Assembly: GCA_036365515.1 (NCBI GenBank)
Contig: CM070874.1
Location: forward strand, 117,060,235-117,124,234
Direction: 5' to 3'
DNA: 64,000 nucleotides
Origin: Torymus aiolomorphi
Lineage: Eukaryota; Arthropoda; Insecta; Hymenoptera; Torymidae
Shown: positions 20,113 through 32,400 of the stretch, in pieces
Position numbering within the stretch: position 1 is the stretch's first letter
Layout: each line of letters begins with the position of its first letter
Translations under genes and position numbers: made by a program
The notes under the pieces: generated by a model
What the model was told of the DNA's origin: nothing
Database searches by the model: none
Seen by the model: the letters and a program-made list of their open reading frames with translations, nothing else

Positions 20113-22821
20113 CATTATTAGGTGGTAGACTTGGTTGTTTGGTGAATTCGCTATTTTTGCTAGATATTTGAGGCTTAGCTTTTTCCTTCTTAGGTTGAGG
20201 GGTACCATGTTACTTTCACTTAAGATACTTTTGGTAGGGCTCGTTTTGAAGGCTCCCGTGGCTATTCTCATACTCGAGTTGAGTAATGGATCGAGTTTTT
20301 TAAGAATATATTCTTTAGCAGAGTTGTAGATAATGGAGGCGTAGTCTATCTTGGATTGAATTATGGATTTATACGTGCTGCAGAGTGTTTTTTGGTTCGC
20401 GCCCCAGTTCTTAGCCGAGAGTATTTTGAGAATATTTAGTCTACGTGAACATTGGCCCTTGAGATTGACGATATGATGTTTCCAGGTTAGTTTTTCGTCG
20501 AAGGTAAGTCCGAGAATTTTGGTTTCGTGTACTATGGTAATTGGCTTATTTCCGATGTATAGTGATAGTTTATGTTTTTTCTTCTTGTTTCTGGTAAAAA
20601 TAATTGCGTGCGTTTTGTTGATGGAGAACTTGAATCCTGCTTTATTTGCGTAGCTAACTAGGTTATTTAGTGTATTTTGAATAATGTTTTGGGCTGATTT
20701 TAGGTTTTTACTTTTGATAAAGAGAGTGACGTCATCCGCGAAGATTGAACTTACAATAGGAGGAGCGATGTGCTCTTGTATGTCATTTATGGCCAGGAGA
20801 AATAACGTTACACTAATAACCGACCCTTGAGGGACGCCATTTGCTATATTGTAAGAATTAGAGTAGTGGTTGGATATTCTAACCTGAATACTTCTATTGT
20901 TTAAAAAATTTTTGATGAAATGAAATATGTTACCAGTGATTTTATATTTTGCGAGTAAATGTAATATTCTACGTCTCCATAATAGATCATAGGCTTTTTC
21001 CATGTCTACGCAGATTGCAATTAGATGTTTGTTTTGAAAAGCTTCTTGTATATTTGTTTCTAGCAACATTAAGCAGTCGTTTGTGGAGCACTTTTCGCGG
21101 AATCCGCTTTGATTCTTCATAAGTATATTATTAGCTTCTAGATATCTCCGTAGCCTTTTATTTATAATTTTTTCTAAAAGTTTGCATAAGCAGCATGTGA
21201 GAGCTATTGGTCGGTAGCTATCTTTGCTAAATTTGTCTTTTCCAGGTTTTAAAATAGGTATAACGGTGGCTTGTTTCCATATGTCGGGGAAAACTTTTTT
21301 TGTCCAGATTATATTAAAAATGATTAGTAAAGTATTAAGTGCATTAGGGGGTAATTGTTTAATAAGGATGTTGGGAATTCTGTCTGGTCCCGGGCTTGTA
21401 TTTTTGGATAGAGTGATAGCGCTTTTTAGCTCCTCTATAGATATTTCGCTGTTAATTATGCATTCATTATCTGAAGTTGCGGTATCATCGAGGTCCTCAC
21501 TGGTTTCTATCGAAATCTTGTGTTTGAGAAATTCTTTATTATGGTTATCATCGCTGGAGTTATCTGAAAAGGATTTGGCCATAGTATTTGCTATTTTTGT
21601 AGGGTCAGTTATGATTACGTTGTTTTCTTTTAAGGCGGGAATAGGAGGTTGATAATTTCCATCAATAGACTTTATTTTTTTCCACATCTCTTTGGTAGAA
21701 GTCTGGTTGTTAATAGACTTTACGAATTCTATCCACGAGCATTTTTTACTATTTTTTATTGTTCTCTTTGCGATGGCTTTTCGACGTTGGTGTTCAATTT
21801 TATTTTCCATAGTGCGGTTTCTTTTGTATTTATTGAGGGCCTTTTTAGCCTCTTTTATAGCATTTTCACACTCGGAGTTCCACCATGGGGATTTTTTATT
21901 TTGATTATAGCCCTTCGTCTTCGGTATACTTGCGTTAGCTGCATCTATTATGGTCTTGGTAAAGTTGTTTATTATGTCGTTGATATTGCTATGGTTATTA
22001 TCGTTTTGTTCAATGTGATTGTTTAAATTACTGAAGTTCGTGTTTAATTTTTCTTGGTATTTTGTCCAATCGGCTTTATCAAATTTTCATCTTGGAGTAT
22101 GGATGCTATTGTATTTACCGGGTAGGTTTATTCTTATATTAATCGGGTAGTGGTCACTACCGTATAAATCGCTTAGGACTTGCCAGTCTAATAGCGGAGT
22201 AATATTTGGATTACATATGCTGAGGTCGATAGCACTGGAATTCCCTGTATATGAGTTAAGGTGCGTTGGGGATGAGTCATTTAACAGTACTAGGCAGTCA
22301 AGTTTCGTTAAGAGCTCTTCGATAAGTGCGCCCCTTTTGTCTCTTTTGTATGAGCCCCATGTCTTACTATGACTATTAAAATCGCCTGTGATGATGAAAG
22401 GCTGAAGGAGTTGTTGGATCAGGTTTTCTAGGAGAGATGTGTCGATTTCGTATCGATTACTTAAATAAATACTGCACACTGTTGTTAATCTGTTCCCTAC
22501 TGCTATTCTGACTGCGGTTGCTTCGAGTTTAGTTTGGAGTTTGATTTCTTCGCTGTACATACTGTTTCCCACAAGGATACTTACTCCTCCGCTAGCAGCT
22601 CTACAGTCTGTGCGAATTTTATTGTACGACGTAAATCCCTTAAGTTTAATTGTCTGGTTTTCTTTTAAGTTTGTTTCTTGTAGACATATGATGTCAACAT
22701 TGTAGCTGTTGATGATATCTTGTAGGTATTCTTTTTGGCTATTAAAGCCATTACAATTCCATTGAATGAGGTTCGCCATTTTTGTTGGATTTATTGGTTG
22801 AGTTGTCTTGGGAGTCTTCAT
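20113..22821 (-). pseudogene. LINE ORF2, 5' part: endonuclease and reverse transcriptase
   Basis: Minus-strand frame from ATG 22821 (or 22779). The APE endonuclease region has NLIQWNCNGF, ICLQETNL, FIITGDFNSHSKTWGS and GSDHYPI. After a TGA at 22087-22089, which sits where the flanking sequence suggests a Trp codon, the same frame continues without other stops. The reverse transcriptase has RPIALTCCLCKLLEKI, QSGFREKCSTNDCL, DMEKAYD, GVPQGSV and the catalytic SIFADDVTLF. It runs into gypsy A at the CATT site. ORF2 nicks target DNA and copies the RNA in place. Confidence 0.85.
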
Positions 22822-24130
22822 CGTCTGAGTTGGTTGGTGTTTGTTGCGGAGTGAACGTATCTGTGTTTAACTTTAACCTTTTTAATAATGCCGTGCACTT
22901 ATACTTTATGCTGCTATTACGTACATTCGGATATACATCTTCTTGAATGAAATTTCTGAAGGCTTCTAAATCATCGGTGTACTGAAGCACGATATCTGTG
23001 GGATTTTTTACTCCTGCGACGTTTTCTAGTAAGTTTTTGAATTGGTCGTAATCTAGGAGAGTGTTGGCGTTATTTAGATAATCTTTCACAGCTATTAACA
23101 TTTTATCTAGTTTATCCGGTTTTTGATTATTCAAAGCATTGTTCGTGAGTGGCTTTGGGTTGTCTGAACTGGATGTGATTTCTAGATCTGTTTTGCCTTT
23201 TTTGGCTACATGTTTCGGCATAGGTGAGGTAAATGTGTTCGTATGTATAATGACGTTGTTTTCGGATTCATTTGAGCTAATCTGGGAGTGTGTGCGTTTA
23301 ACTTCGTTGGGTATTAGTGGTTGTGATGTGGATTGAGTGGTTTCATTTGATTCTAAATTATTAATTTCTGCAGGATTGGATTTTACGTTGGTTGTAGTAG
23401 AAGTTTCTTTGGTATCCTTAGATATTGGGCGAATATTTGGAGAGTTATTTAATTGAGTAAAATTTAGAGTGTTGATGTTTACGTTGGGGCATACTTTCGA
23501 AATGTGTCCACTTTGTTTACAAACAAAGCAGGCTGCCGAGTCGGTGGATAGGTAAGTCCAATAAGTCGTGTTATCATGCGTTATCTGAATTGATTCGGGT
23601 AATAGTTTTTCGTCTTCTTCTTTAATGAAAAATTGACGTCGGAAAGACATGATATGTGACCTACCTGGCTTACTTGAGCTTGCTCGCATTTCACCAATGT
23701 TCGATACGATTGCAATACCTTTTGCTCTTAGAGCTTCAATGATAGTTTGATTCGGGATAACTGGCTGTACATTCGAAATTACCACTCTTTTATTGTTGTT
23801 TACTAGGGGTCTGATGGATAAGTTATGTTCTTTGATTTTAATTGTTTTGTTTTTCAACCACTCAACATGACTCTTGCTATTTAAATATATACATACTCTA
23901 CTTTCGGATATTTTTGAAATATATTTGACATTGTTTAAATCAAGCAGCTGTTCTAGTCCATCTAGGTAGTCATCGATGGTAAGACCTTCAATCGAGTCGA
24001 TAATGATTGCGTGTTCTTTTTTGGGGGCCGTACTTTGAGCTGTGACTATGGAGTAAGTTGCTGGTGTGGGAGTTTGTTGCATAGTATCTTCTTGAGAGTT
24101 CGTATGAGGGCCTCCGCTTGCGGAGGCCAT
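22751..24130 (-). CDS. LINE ORF1, gag-like RNA-binding protein
   Basis: 460 residues from the first ATG at 24130; it overlaps the start of ORF2 by about 70 bases. A single knuckle, CFVCKQSGHISKVC (CX2CX4HX4C), lies near the middle. The part before it has a short RRM-like block (RVCIYLNSKSHVEWLKNK, VVISNVQPVIPN). The rest is Ser/Thr/Asn-rich linker plus a helical C-terminus. The protein would coat LINE RNA. The frame is intact. Confidence 0.75.
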   Translation of the reverse strand: MASASGGPHTNSQEDTMQQTPTPATYSIVTAQSTAPKKEHAIIIDSIEGLTIDDYLDGLEQLLDLNNVKYISKISESRVCIYLNSKSHVEWLKNKTIKIKEHNLSIRPLVNNNKRVVISNVQPVIPNQTIIEALRAKGIAIVSNIGEMRASSSKPGRSHIMSFRRQFFIKEEDEKLLPESIQITHDNTTYWTYLSTDSAACFVCKQSGHISKVCPNVNINTLNFTQLNNSPNIRPISKDTKETSTTTNVKSNPAEINNLESNETTQSTSQPLIPNEVKRTHSQISSNESENNVIIHTNTFTSPMPKHVAKKGKTDLEITSSSDNPKPLTNNALNNQKPDKLDKMLIAVKDYLNNANTLLDYDQFKNLLENVAGVKNPTDIVLQYTDDLEAFRNFIQEDVYPNVRNSSIKYKCTALLKRLKLNTDTFTPQQTPTNSDDEDSQDNSTNKSNKNGEPHSMEL

Positions 24131-24316
24131 CTCCTTTGTTGTTAGTATCGATGCGGACCGGCCGCCTCGATACTGCACTGTCTTGTTACACAGGCACTAA
24201 ATACTCGAGTATAATTAAACACTGTGACTCGTTAACACACGGACCTCGCACTTATTAGGGATTATTTCAGAGTATAGCGTAAACACGTCTGCTCCCTTCG
24301 AGTGATAAACTGGAAC

Positions 24317-25121
24317 TCTTAATTTTTTTATTCTATTATATAAACTATTAAATTTAAACATTTCAAAACTTTAAAAACGAATATCTTCATAAAAATAATT
24401 GTGCAATTTTAATGAAATTTTGTACATACACTCTTCATAACATGAGCTATAGATAGCCTATAAATTTAAATTTTGTTTGTCCAATCATTTTCAAGAAAAT
24501 AAGATTTGAGAAATATCAAAAAACAAATTTAACATCAAATATCCTAGAATCTTATGAACAGCTTTTCTTGGTCAACGAAAAGGGTTCAGAAGTTTAAAAG
24601 AGCGAACCCTGGGCGAAATTTCATAAAGATTTATTGATTTTTACTCCTGTTACCGTGCGACAACGAAAATGCAATTTTTTTCTTCAATAATTTTTTTCTC
24701 ATCAACAAATCGATAAAACCTCTTGAAATTTTTAGAGGTAGAAGTATTTTTTATTCTTAATAACTGGTACAAATTTCGTATAAAAATATGGAATAGTTTC
24801 TAAGATAAACATTATAGAAGAAAATGACACATTTACCTTCACAACAAATGAAGGACGATAGATATTTAAATTTTTAAAAAAAGAAAATGTAGGTAATTTA
24901 ATTCCCTTTCAAATGCATTTCAAAAAATTGAAAAAAATTTACCCTATCATATAAAAAAATGAGAAAAATTGAAATTTCAAAATCGTTTTTTGATATAAAA
25001 CAAAAGAAATTCGATAAATTTTCAAAGTTGTTTGTGGATTTTAAAGCGGAATTAAAATCGAAGAGAATAAGCTTTGTCCCGTCGAAATTGACCGATTCGT
25101 TCTCGAGATATCTTCTGTACG
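24317..25121. other. AT-rich, no gene recognised
   Basis: Right flank of the LINE. It consists of long runs of A and T with no supported coding frame. A lysine-rich frame near 24959 is read from A-rich sequence and ends in the neighbouring MITE, so I do not call it. The sequence is not visibly palindromic. Confidence 0.4.
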
Positions 25122-25425
25122 TACGGAGAAAAATTCGGCGCAGCTCCTACTCTCGAGGTTTACGGGGAGTGCTGATTTGCGGTAGTAGCGACTATACATT
25201 CAATCGGGGCCGCAGCTACCCCGAACGGCGCGCCTGTTACACCGTTTCCGTATACTAGACCCTGCACCGAAAAAGTACAGCCTTTGCGCCGAACAGTGGG
25301 GAGTAGATTCTACGCGCGTAAAATGCTCAACAGCAGCGCCTTTTCCGCTCGGCGACTGCGCCGAACGATGAGCGCTGCTGTCGCTGATCATAGGTTAGCA
25401 CACGCGCCGAATTTTTCTCCGTGTA
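25122..25425. mobile_element. MITE, GC-rich, CGGAGAAAAATTCGGCGC ends
   Basis: It starts TACGGAGAAAAATTCGGCGC and ends GCGCCGAATTTTTCTCCGTG, about 20-bp perfect inverted repeats. The interior is GC-rich (GCGCTGCTG, CCTTTTCCGCTCGGCG) and not strongly palindromic. It has the same terminal CGGAGAAAA as the elements at 7.8, 8.6, 27.6 and 62.8 kb but a different body. Confidence 0.75.
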
Positions 25426-25430
25426 CAGCG

Positions 25431-25476
25431 TACACTCACACTCACACTCACACTCACACACACACACACACACACA
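25431..25476. repeat. (CA)n microsatellite with CTCACA variants
   Basis: It begins as ACACTCACACTCACA units and becomes pure (CA)n, directly right of the MITE. Confidence 0.9.
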
Positions 25477-25584
25477 GGAAAACATTTTCTCAAAAACAAA
25501 AAATTGTTATGCCACTATTCTTAAAACATGTTTTTAATACTTTTTTGTCCGAAAAATTTTTTTCACCGTTACAAACGTTTCCTC

Positions 25585-26305
25585 TTTGAAACACAGTTTT
25601 AACCGCACATCAGGTTTTCTTCTGGAAATTCACCATAGGAAAAATGGACGAAAAGTATAGCTACTGATGATTAGCCAATATTATGCTCTTAAAGATGCAA
25701 ACCAATTTTCGACAAGAAAAGATTTAAAGTAGAAGAAAAGAGCCATAATTTAAGATGAGATCCGTAAAAATCGGATGATCTTGTACAAAGTTACGTTCAT
25801 TTGAAAATCGCAAACATGACAAAAAATAACTAAAATCTTAAGAATTACGTAACTCGCTCAAAATCGTTCTTTTTTTCATTTTTTGGGATTTTCAAATGCA
25901 CTTAACTTTACACAGGATCGTCCGATTATAACAATTCTTACCTTAAATTAAAGTTCTTTCCCTGGTAGAAATGCTAACCATAAGTTAGTTATTTTTGAGT
26001 TAACTTTATGGCTAAAATTGCACATTGCTTATTATTTCATAAGTATGTACCAATCAGAAATAAATTATGGCATTTACACTTCATAAAATAGGTATTTTAA
26101 GTAAGACTTTTAGATGAATTATATTACTTTTGTATCATGATTTTGGCTAAAAATGCTTCCATTTAATTAACACGTTAGCTATAAATATAGTTAATTTTCT
26201 ACCAGGGTTTCTTTAAAATTTTTTTCTTCACTAATCAATAGTCCATTTTTTGCATGTTAAATTTCCATAAGGAAAACTGATGTGCGGTCAAAACTGCGTC
26301 ACAAG
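25585..26305. repeat. Large inverted repeat interrupted by a MITE
   Basis: The left arm from ACACAGTTTTAACCGCACAT at 25591 pairs with the right arm ending ATGTGCGGTCAAAACTGCGT near 26300. The central parts 25735-25850 and 25860-25959 also pair (AATCGGATGATCTTGT with ACAGGATCGTCCGATT). The right arm is split by the MITE at 25960-26207. This shows the foldback is older than the MITE. Confidence 0.65.
25960..26207. mobile_element. MITE with CCCTGGTAGAAA ends
   Basis: It starts CCCTGGTAGAAATGCTAAC and ends TTAATTTTCTACCAGGG, about 248 bp with no coding frame. CTTT-like sequence lies on both sides. Its terminal repeats are about 12 bp. It is inserted in the right arm of the surrounding inverted repeat. 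Confidence 0.75.
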
Positions 26306-26930
26306 GCTGGATTCCTGTGTTCCAAAGTTTTTTCGTGTATTGTAAATTTTTTTTTTTTTTCGTCGTGTTGATGACCGACTTAGTGGAAGCTTTTTGAAAA
26401 TTGTACATATACACGTATTATGTAGGGAAACTTACGAAGAAAATAGTAGGAATTAGGAAATACAAATAGGAAATATAAGGTAACTCGAGGTAATAATTCG
26501 GCCACCTTCAGCGGATAACTTTTTGCATGTTTCTGCAAGCATGCTTGGAAAAAAATTGATAATGTCCTAGCGGGTTAAAATTGATTTCATTCGAAACCAA
26601 ATTGTAAAAAGAGTGTTTTGGCTATCTCCTTTCTCATGTGTAGTTAATTCGGCCAATTCAACCCAAAAAAGTTCATTCATTTTTTTTTGCAAAATTGACA
26701 AAAATGTATAGACATGTCTCGCTATGAGCTAAATAAAAAAACTGTCAAAGCTTAGCGCGTATAGCTAATACAGTCACTTTTCGATTAAACTTGAAAAAGA
26801 TTGAAAATGTTTTGGAAAGTATTAAAATAATTTATAAGCCATATTTTTCACATTTTTTAGCTACTTGCATGCGTAATTCAGCTTTCCCATGAAGCGGGGC
26901 TTAGGAAGTATGTGTGTAACCGAATTAGAT

Positions 26931-27266
26931 ATACAACTTGTTCGGAAAATGTATGCGTCTGTAAACATAATCCTGTAGAGCGCAAAATTCTAAGAAAAAA
27001 GTTCCTTTACTATTTTTTCATATGACTAGTATTTTTTTAGTAACTGATGTGTTTAAATTGTTTGTTTTTAATAGGAATTGTATATCTATAGATATCATCT
27101 TATAAACATAGGTATACATTTTCTATTAAAAACAAAGAATTTAAACAAATCAGTTACTAAAAAAGTACTAGTCATATGAAAAAATGGTAAAGGAACTTTT
27201 TTCTTAGAATTTTGCACTCTACAGGATTATGTTTACAGACGCATACATTTTCCGAACAAGTTGTAT
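26931..27266. mobile_element. Foldback element, near-identical 130-bp arms
   Basis: The left arm ATACAACTTGTTCGGAAAAT returns at the right as ATTTTCCGAACAAGTTGTAT. The arms run through GCGTCTGTAAACATAATCCT and CATATGACTAGTA to a central AT-rich turn near 27090. CGAATTA flanks the element at 26921-26927 and 27270-27276, a likely 7-bp target duplication. Confidence 0.75.
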
Positions 27267-27294
27267 AGTCGAATTACTCCAAGTGACCTTATCG

Positions 27295-27500
27295 AAAACG
27301 AATGAAAAATATTTTTTTGCATAGTATGCGTAAAGTACGTCGATTCGCATCGTTTTCAGTGCGTAAAGTTGAATTTCACACATAGTGTACGTAAAGCTTC
27401 GCTTCGCTTCGCTTTACGCATACTATGCGTAAAATTCAACTTTACACACTCAAACGATACGACGACGTGCTTTACTCATCTATAAAAAAAAATATTGTTC
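27295..27500. repeat. Palindrome around GCTTCGCTTCGCTTCGC
   Basis: The sequence TGCATAGTATGCGTAAAG near 27330 and GCGTAAAGTTGAATTT near 27361 are mirrored at 27412-27480. The hinge is a TTCGC repeat at 27396-27412. The arms are about 90 bp with mismatches in the outer part. Confidence 0.55.
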
Positions 27501-27562
27501 GCGGGCGAAATCTTTACGACCTCGTGATCATCCAGCACTCGGGCCAGCTGCACCGACCCTCG

Positions 27563-27816
27563 TGTACGGAGAAACTTTTGGTACAACTGCTGCACTCCGT
27601 AGTACGACCGTTGCGCCAAGCGCGCCCTCTCGTTTGTACTTTCAGTTTGGAACAACTGCTACACCAAAAACGCGCAACGGCTCGACCAAGGAGCAGACGA
27701 CGCAGCCGCTTGGAACAGCAGTTACGCCTATTTGGAATAGCTGCTGCCCCAAACTCACAGCGCTGCCGTCGCACTACGGCTAAAGCATGATTTGCACCAA
27801 AGGTCTCTCCGTGTGC
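27563..27816. mobile_element. Intact MITE, sister of the copy at 1.0 kb
   Basis: It starts TGTACGGAGAAACTTTTGGT and ends CCAAAGGTCTCTCCGTGTG. The imperfect inverted repeats run about 50 bp. The body (AACAACTGCTACACCAAAAA, CGCAACGGCTCGACCAAGGA) matches 1043-1245 inverted. Frames across it on both strands are open by chance of GC content. Confidence 0.75.
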
Positions 27817-28628
27817 GTATTGATCACTCGGTGCGTGAAGTTCAACTTTACGCGCTAGTGACGAAAACTACTATCTTTAAATTCCAATGCATTTTCCATC
27901 GACACTCTTATTTTATAATAAATTTTGAAAAATATTGCCACAATGTTGCTTTGATATATTCGCCATATTCACGAATATTCTTTCAATGTTAGTTACCATG
28001 AATGTAACCGTGAGGCAATATTGCTACAAACCATGATTTCCGTTTTTCCATTGCTTTTTATAAAATAACGAATTAGGCCATCCATAAAAGCAATATTGCA
28101 GCAATATTCGTTCAACATTTGACAACGTTTCAGGAATATTATATTTGTATTGATTTTTTATGCAGATTTTTTTTTATTTTAGAGTACTATAAAAATGTTC
28201 TCCTAGGATTTAAAAATGAAAATGAAATATTGAAGTTTAAGTATTTATGCTTATCAACGTTTTAAATAAAAATTAATTTTACTTAACACCGATATGGCGT
28301 AAACTTCTGAGCCCTAAGATGCAAGGGGAGAACCAAAAACAAGGAAATTCTTGTAATTTGGACTCTTCGTAAGTAAAAAGTCCTTCGAACGAAAGAAAAA
28401 AAGAAAGAAAGAAGGGATGGTGGGGCCCCCTCCGTTGCCTTGTAAGGGCATTTCCACGCTATCAGAAGCTATAGAACAAGAACGGTTGTATGGCTGAACT
28501 ACTAAGTGGAGTGTAGAATGGGAAAAAACCTCGCTAGGAGTAAAAATCCATTTATCTTATGTTAGTTACAGAGACGCGTAGTTTGACTTTCATAGAGAGA
28601 AAATTACACAGATAAGTAAAGGTGGTAT
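27817..28628. other. No gene recognised
   Basis: AT-rich sequence with a short purine tract (GAAAGAAAAAAAGAAAGAAAG near 28390) and a GGGGCCCCC word at 28425. Repeated CAATATTGC words occur near 28020-28110. No coding or inverted-repeat element is supported. Confidence 0.4.
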
Positions 28629-28876
28629 CTTAGAGCATATACTACATGGAGGGAGCAACTCAATGCTCGAAAGCGTGCCCGCGGAGTGAGAGAGAAAGAG
28701 AATGAGCGGTAGTAGCTATCTTTCTCATACCGTCGCACGATTGGCTGATACCTATCCCCAGCAATCGCGCGACAGTAAGAGAGAGACAGGTACTACCGCT
28801 CATTCTTTTTCTCTCTCACTCCGCGGCTACGCTTTCGAGCATTGGGTTACTCCCTCCATGTAGTATATGCTCTAAG
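28629..28876. mobile_element. Foldback element, CTTAGAGCATATACTACATG ends
   Basis: The two arms, each about 100 bp, read CTTAGAGCATATACTACATG, GGAGGGAG, GCTCGAAAGCGT, CGCGGAGTGAGAGAGAAAGA and ATGAGCGGTAGTA. They return as reverse complement to TCTAAG at 28876. The short central part contains GCAATCGCGCGACAG. Confidence 0.75.
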
Positions 28877-29416
28877 GGTGGTATGCGGTCCTTCAAACGT
28901 TTGAAATTCATGGCTTATGTGCTCTCAGCCTTCCAATGTGTCCAAAGGAGTCGCTACCAGTGCGTCACATAGCGGAACTAAACGAAAACTTCTGATGAGC
29001 GGCTCTAGATAAGCAAACTTCCGCTATCTACCGTTATGCGGCGCACTGGTAGCAACTCTGTGGAGATTCTAGCCCCACGTCTTCACCCGTTTGAGGAATA
29101 AGAAGGGGAGAAGGAGAGAAAAATGAAGAGTCGGGAGTCAGCTTAACGAGGTTTATTGAAATGTGAGGAGTACAGCCGACCACGTCCGCACGCTCGTAGA
29201 CTCGAGCAACGACTGCCGTTCGCAGGCGGCTTCTCGCCTTACGCCACATGGCCGCTTCCCCCCCTCTCGCAGGGAAAGCGAGAGAAAAAGATCGCAGTCC
29301 CTACACACTCCTCCTCGAGTGTCATCGAAATACATAAATATAAATAAATATAAATTATAAATTTTATTGCACTCGGTAGCACTTACAATCTATACGAGAG
29401 CTATCAGCTAAGTTAC
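28877..29416. other. Spacer left of the satellite; one small hairpin
   Basis: GGAGTCGCTACCAGTGCG near 28946 pairs with GCGCACTGGTAGCAACTC near 29041, which makes a hairpin of about 110 bp. The rest, including the GC-rich patch at 29170-29320, has no recognised family. Short frames in this patch lack features. Confidence 0.4.
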
Positions 29417-32400
29417 GCTTTAGGTCCTTCGACCCCAAAAGATGTTCCATCCACTAGAGCAGGAAGATATAGTCCGGTATTGTGACTAGTAGGCTGAGAA
29501 AATTGAAATTTTGCATTTTTGAGCAATTTTAAGCGGATTAGATCCCAATAAACGAAGAAAAATTTTTTTCCTCCAAATTTTGCCAAAATTCATATATAGA
29601 GATATTTTTCGCTGCTCTTTCGATTGGTGCTATGGTTTTTGCAATATCTCAAAATTTCTGAAAATTATTACTTTCCTATTGGCTCTACGGCTCTAAAACC
29701 TACTCCATTCGATAGAGCGGAAAAACATAGTCGCGTATAGTGATTGGTGGGATTAAAAAATGGAAATTTTGGGTTTTCAAGCGATTTGAAATAGATTTGG
29801 TCCAAATAAACGAAGAAATCTAGAACATTTTTCAAAATTGCTCCATTCCGCTAGGTCCTTCGACCCCAAAAGATGTTCCATCCACTAAATCAGGAAAATA
29901 TAGTCGGGTATGTGACTAGTAGGCTGAGAAAATTGAAATTTTGCATTTTTGAGCGATTTTCAGCGGATTAGATCCCAATAAACGAAGAAAAATTTTTTTC
30001 CTCCAAATTTTGCCAAAATTCATATATAGGGGTATTTATCGCTGCTCTTTCGATTGGTGCTATGATTTTTGCAATATCTCAAAATTTCTGAAAATTATTA
30101 CTTTGCTATTGGCTCTACAGCCCTAAAACCTACTCCATTCGATAGAGCGGAAAAAAATATTCGCGAATAGTAATTTGTGGGATTAATAAATGGAAATTTT
30201 GGGTTTTCAAGCGACTTGAAATAGATTTGGTCCAAATAAATGAAGAAATCTAGAACATTTTTCAAAATTGCTCCTTTCCGCTAGGTCCTTCGACCCCAAA
30301 AGATGTTCCATCCACTAGATCAGGAAGATATGGTCGGGTATTGTGACTAGTAGGCTGAGAAAATTGAAATTTTGCATTTTTGAGCGATTTTAAGCGGACT
30401 AGATCCCAATAAACGAAGAAAAATTTTTGTCCTCCAAATTTTGCCAAAATTCATATATAGAGATATTTTTCGCTGCTCTTTCGATTAGTGCTATGATTTT
30501 TGCAATATCTCAAAATTTCTGAAAATTATTACTTTCCTATTGGCTCTACGGCCCTAAAACCTACTCCATTCGATAGAGCGGAAAAAGATAGTCGCGCATA
30601 GTGATTGGCGGTATTAAAAAATGGAAATTTTGGATATTCAAGCGATTTGAAATAGATTTGGTCCAAATAAACGAAGAAATCTAGAACATTTTTCAAAATT
30701 GCTTCTTTCCGCTAGGTCCTTCGACCCCAAAAGATGTTCCATCCACTAGATCAGGAAGATATAGTCGGGTATTGTGACTAGTAGGCTGAGAAAATTGAAA
30801 ATTTGCATTTTTGAGCGATTTTAAGCGGAATAGATCCCAATAAACAAGGAAAAATTTTTTTCCTCCAAATTTCGGCAAAATTCATATATACGGGTATTTT
30901 TCGCTGCTCTTTCGATTGGTGATATGATTGTGGCAATATCTCAAAATTTCTGAAAATTATTACTTTCCTATTGCCTGTACGGCCTTAAAACCTACTCCAT
31001 TCGATAGAGCGGAAAAAAATAGTCGCGTATAGTGATTAATGGGATTAGAAAATGGAAATTTTAGGTTTTCAAGCGATTTGAAATCGATTTTGTCCAAATA
31101 AACGAAGAAATCTAGAACATTTTTCAAAATTGCTTCTTTCCGCTGTTTCCTTCGACGCCAAAAGGTGTTCCATCCACTAGATCAGGAAGATATAGTCGGG
31201 TATTGTGACTAGTAGGCTGAGAAAATTGAAATTTTGCATTTTTGAGCGATTTTAAGCGGAATCGATCCCAATAAACGAAGAAAAATTTTTTTCCTCCAAA
31301 TTCCACCGAAATTCATATATAGAGGTATATTTCGCTGCTCTTTCGATTGGTGCTATGATTTTTGCAATATCTCAAAATTTCTGAAAATTATTACTTTCCT
31401 ATAGGCTCTACGGCCCTAAAACCTACTCTATTCGATAGAGCGGAAAAAAATAGTCGCGAATAGTGATTGGTGGGATAAAAAAAAGGAAATTTTGGGTTTT
31501 CAAGGGATTTGAAATAGATTTGGTCCAAATAAACGAAGAAATCTAGAACATTTTTCGAAATTGCTCCTTTCCGCTAGTTCCTTCGACCCCAAAAGATGTT
31601 CCGTCCACTGGAGCAGGAAGATATAGTCGGGTATTGTGACTAGTAGGCTGAGAAAATTGAAATTTTGCATTTTTAAGCGATTTTAAACGGATTAGATTCC
31701 AATAAACGAAAAAAAATTTTCTTCATCCAAATTTCGGCAATATTCATATATAGAGGTATTTTTCGCTGCTCTTTCGATTGGTGCTATGATTTTTGCAATA
31801 TTTCAAAATTTCTGTAAATTATTACTTTCCTATTGGCTCTACAGCCCTAAAACCTACTCCATTCGATAGAGCGGAAAAAAATAGTCGCGTATAGTGATTG
31901 GTGGGAGTAGAAAATGGAAATTTTTAGGTTTTCGAGCGATTTGAAATCGATTTGGTACAAATAAACAAAGAAATCTAGAACATTTTTCAAAATTGCTCCT
32001 TTCCGCTAGTTCCTTCGACCCTAAAAGATGTTCCATCCACTAGAGCAGGAAGATATAGTCGGGTATTGTGGCTAATATGCTGAGAAAATTGAAATTTTGC
32101 ATTTTTGAGCGATTTTAAGCGGAATAGATCCCGATAAACGAAGAAAAAATTTTTTCCTCCAAATTTCACAGAAATTCATATAGAGGGGTATTTTTCGCTG
32201 CTCTTTCGATTGGTGCTATCATTTTTGCAATATCTCAAAATTTCTTAAAATTATTACTTTCCTATTGGCTTTACGGCCCTAAAACCTACTCCAGTCGATA
32301 GAGCGGAAAAACATAGTCGCGTACAGTGATTGGTGGGATTAAAAAATGGAAAATTTGGGTTTTCAAGCGATTTGAAATAGATTTGCTCCAAGTAAACGAA

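Larger units (their letters stand above)
11058..24316 (-). mobile_element. I-clade LINE, about 5.4 kb, split by gypsy A
   Basis: On the minus strand this is a full-length non-LTR retrotransposon. ORF1 carries a CCHC knuckle; ORF2 carries APE endonuclease, reverse transcriptase, an RNase H-like region and a terminal Cys/His motif. The A-tail appears as the T run at 11058-11080. A short CTTAATTTTTT near 11051 and again at 24318 is a plausible target duplication. Removing gypsy A and one copy of its CATT duplication leaves a continuous ORF2 frame with one TGA stop at 22087-22089. The RT/RNase H arrangement and the FADD box suit the I group of LINEs; the clade is inferred from motifs only. Confidence 0.85.

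Noticed and set aside
24959..25258. 99-codon frame right of the LINE
   Set aside because: Lysine-rich because the DNA is A-rich; it runs into a MITE and shows no family motif.
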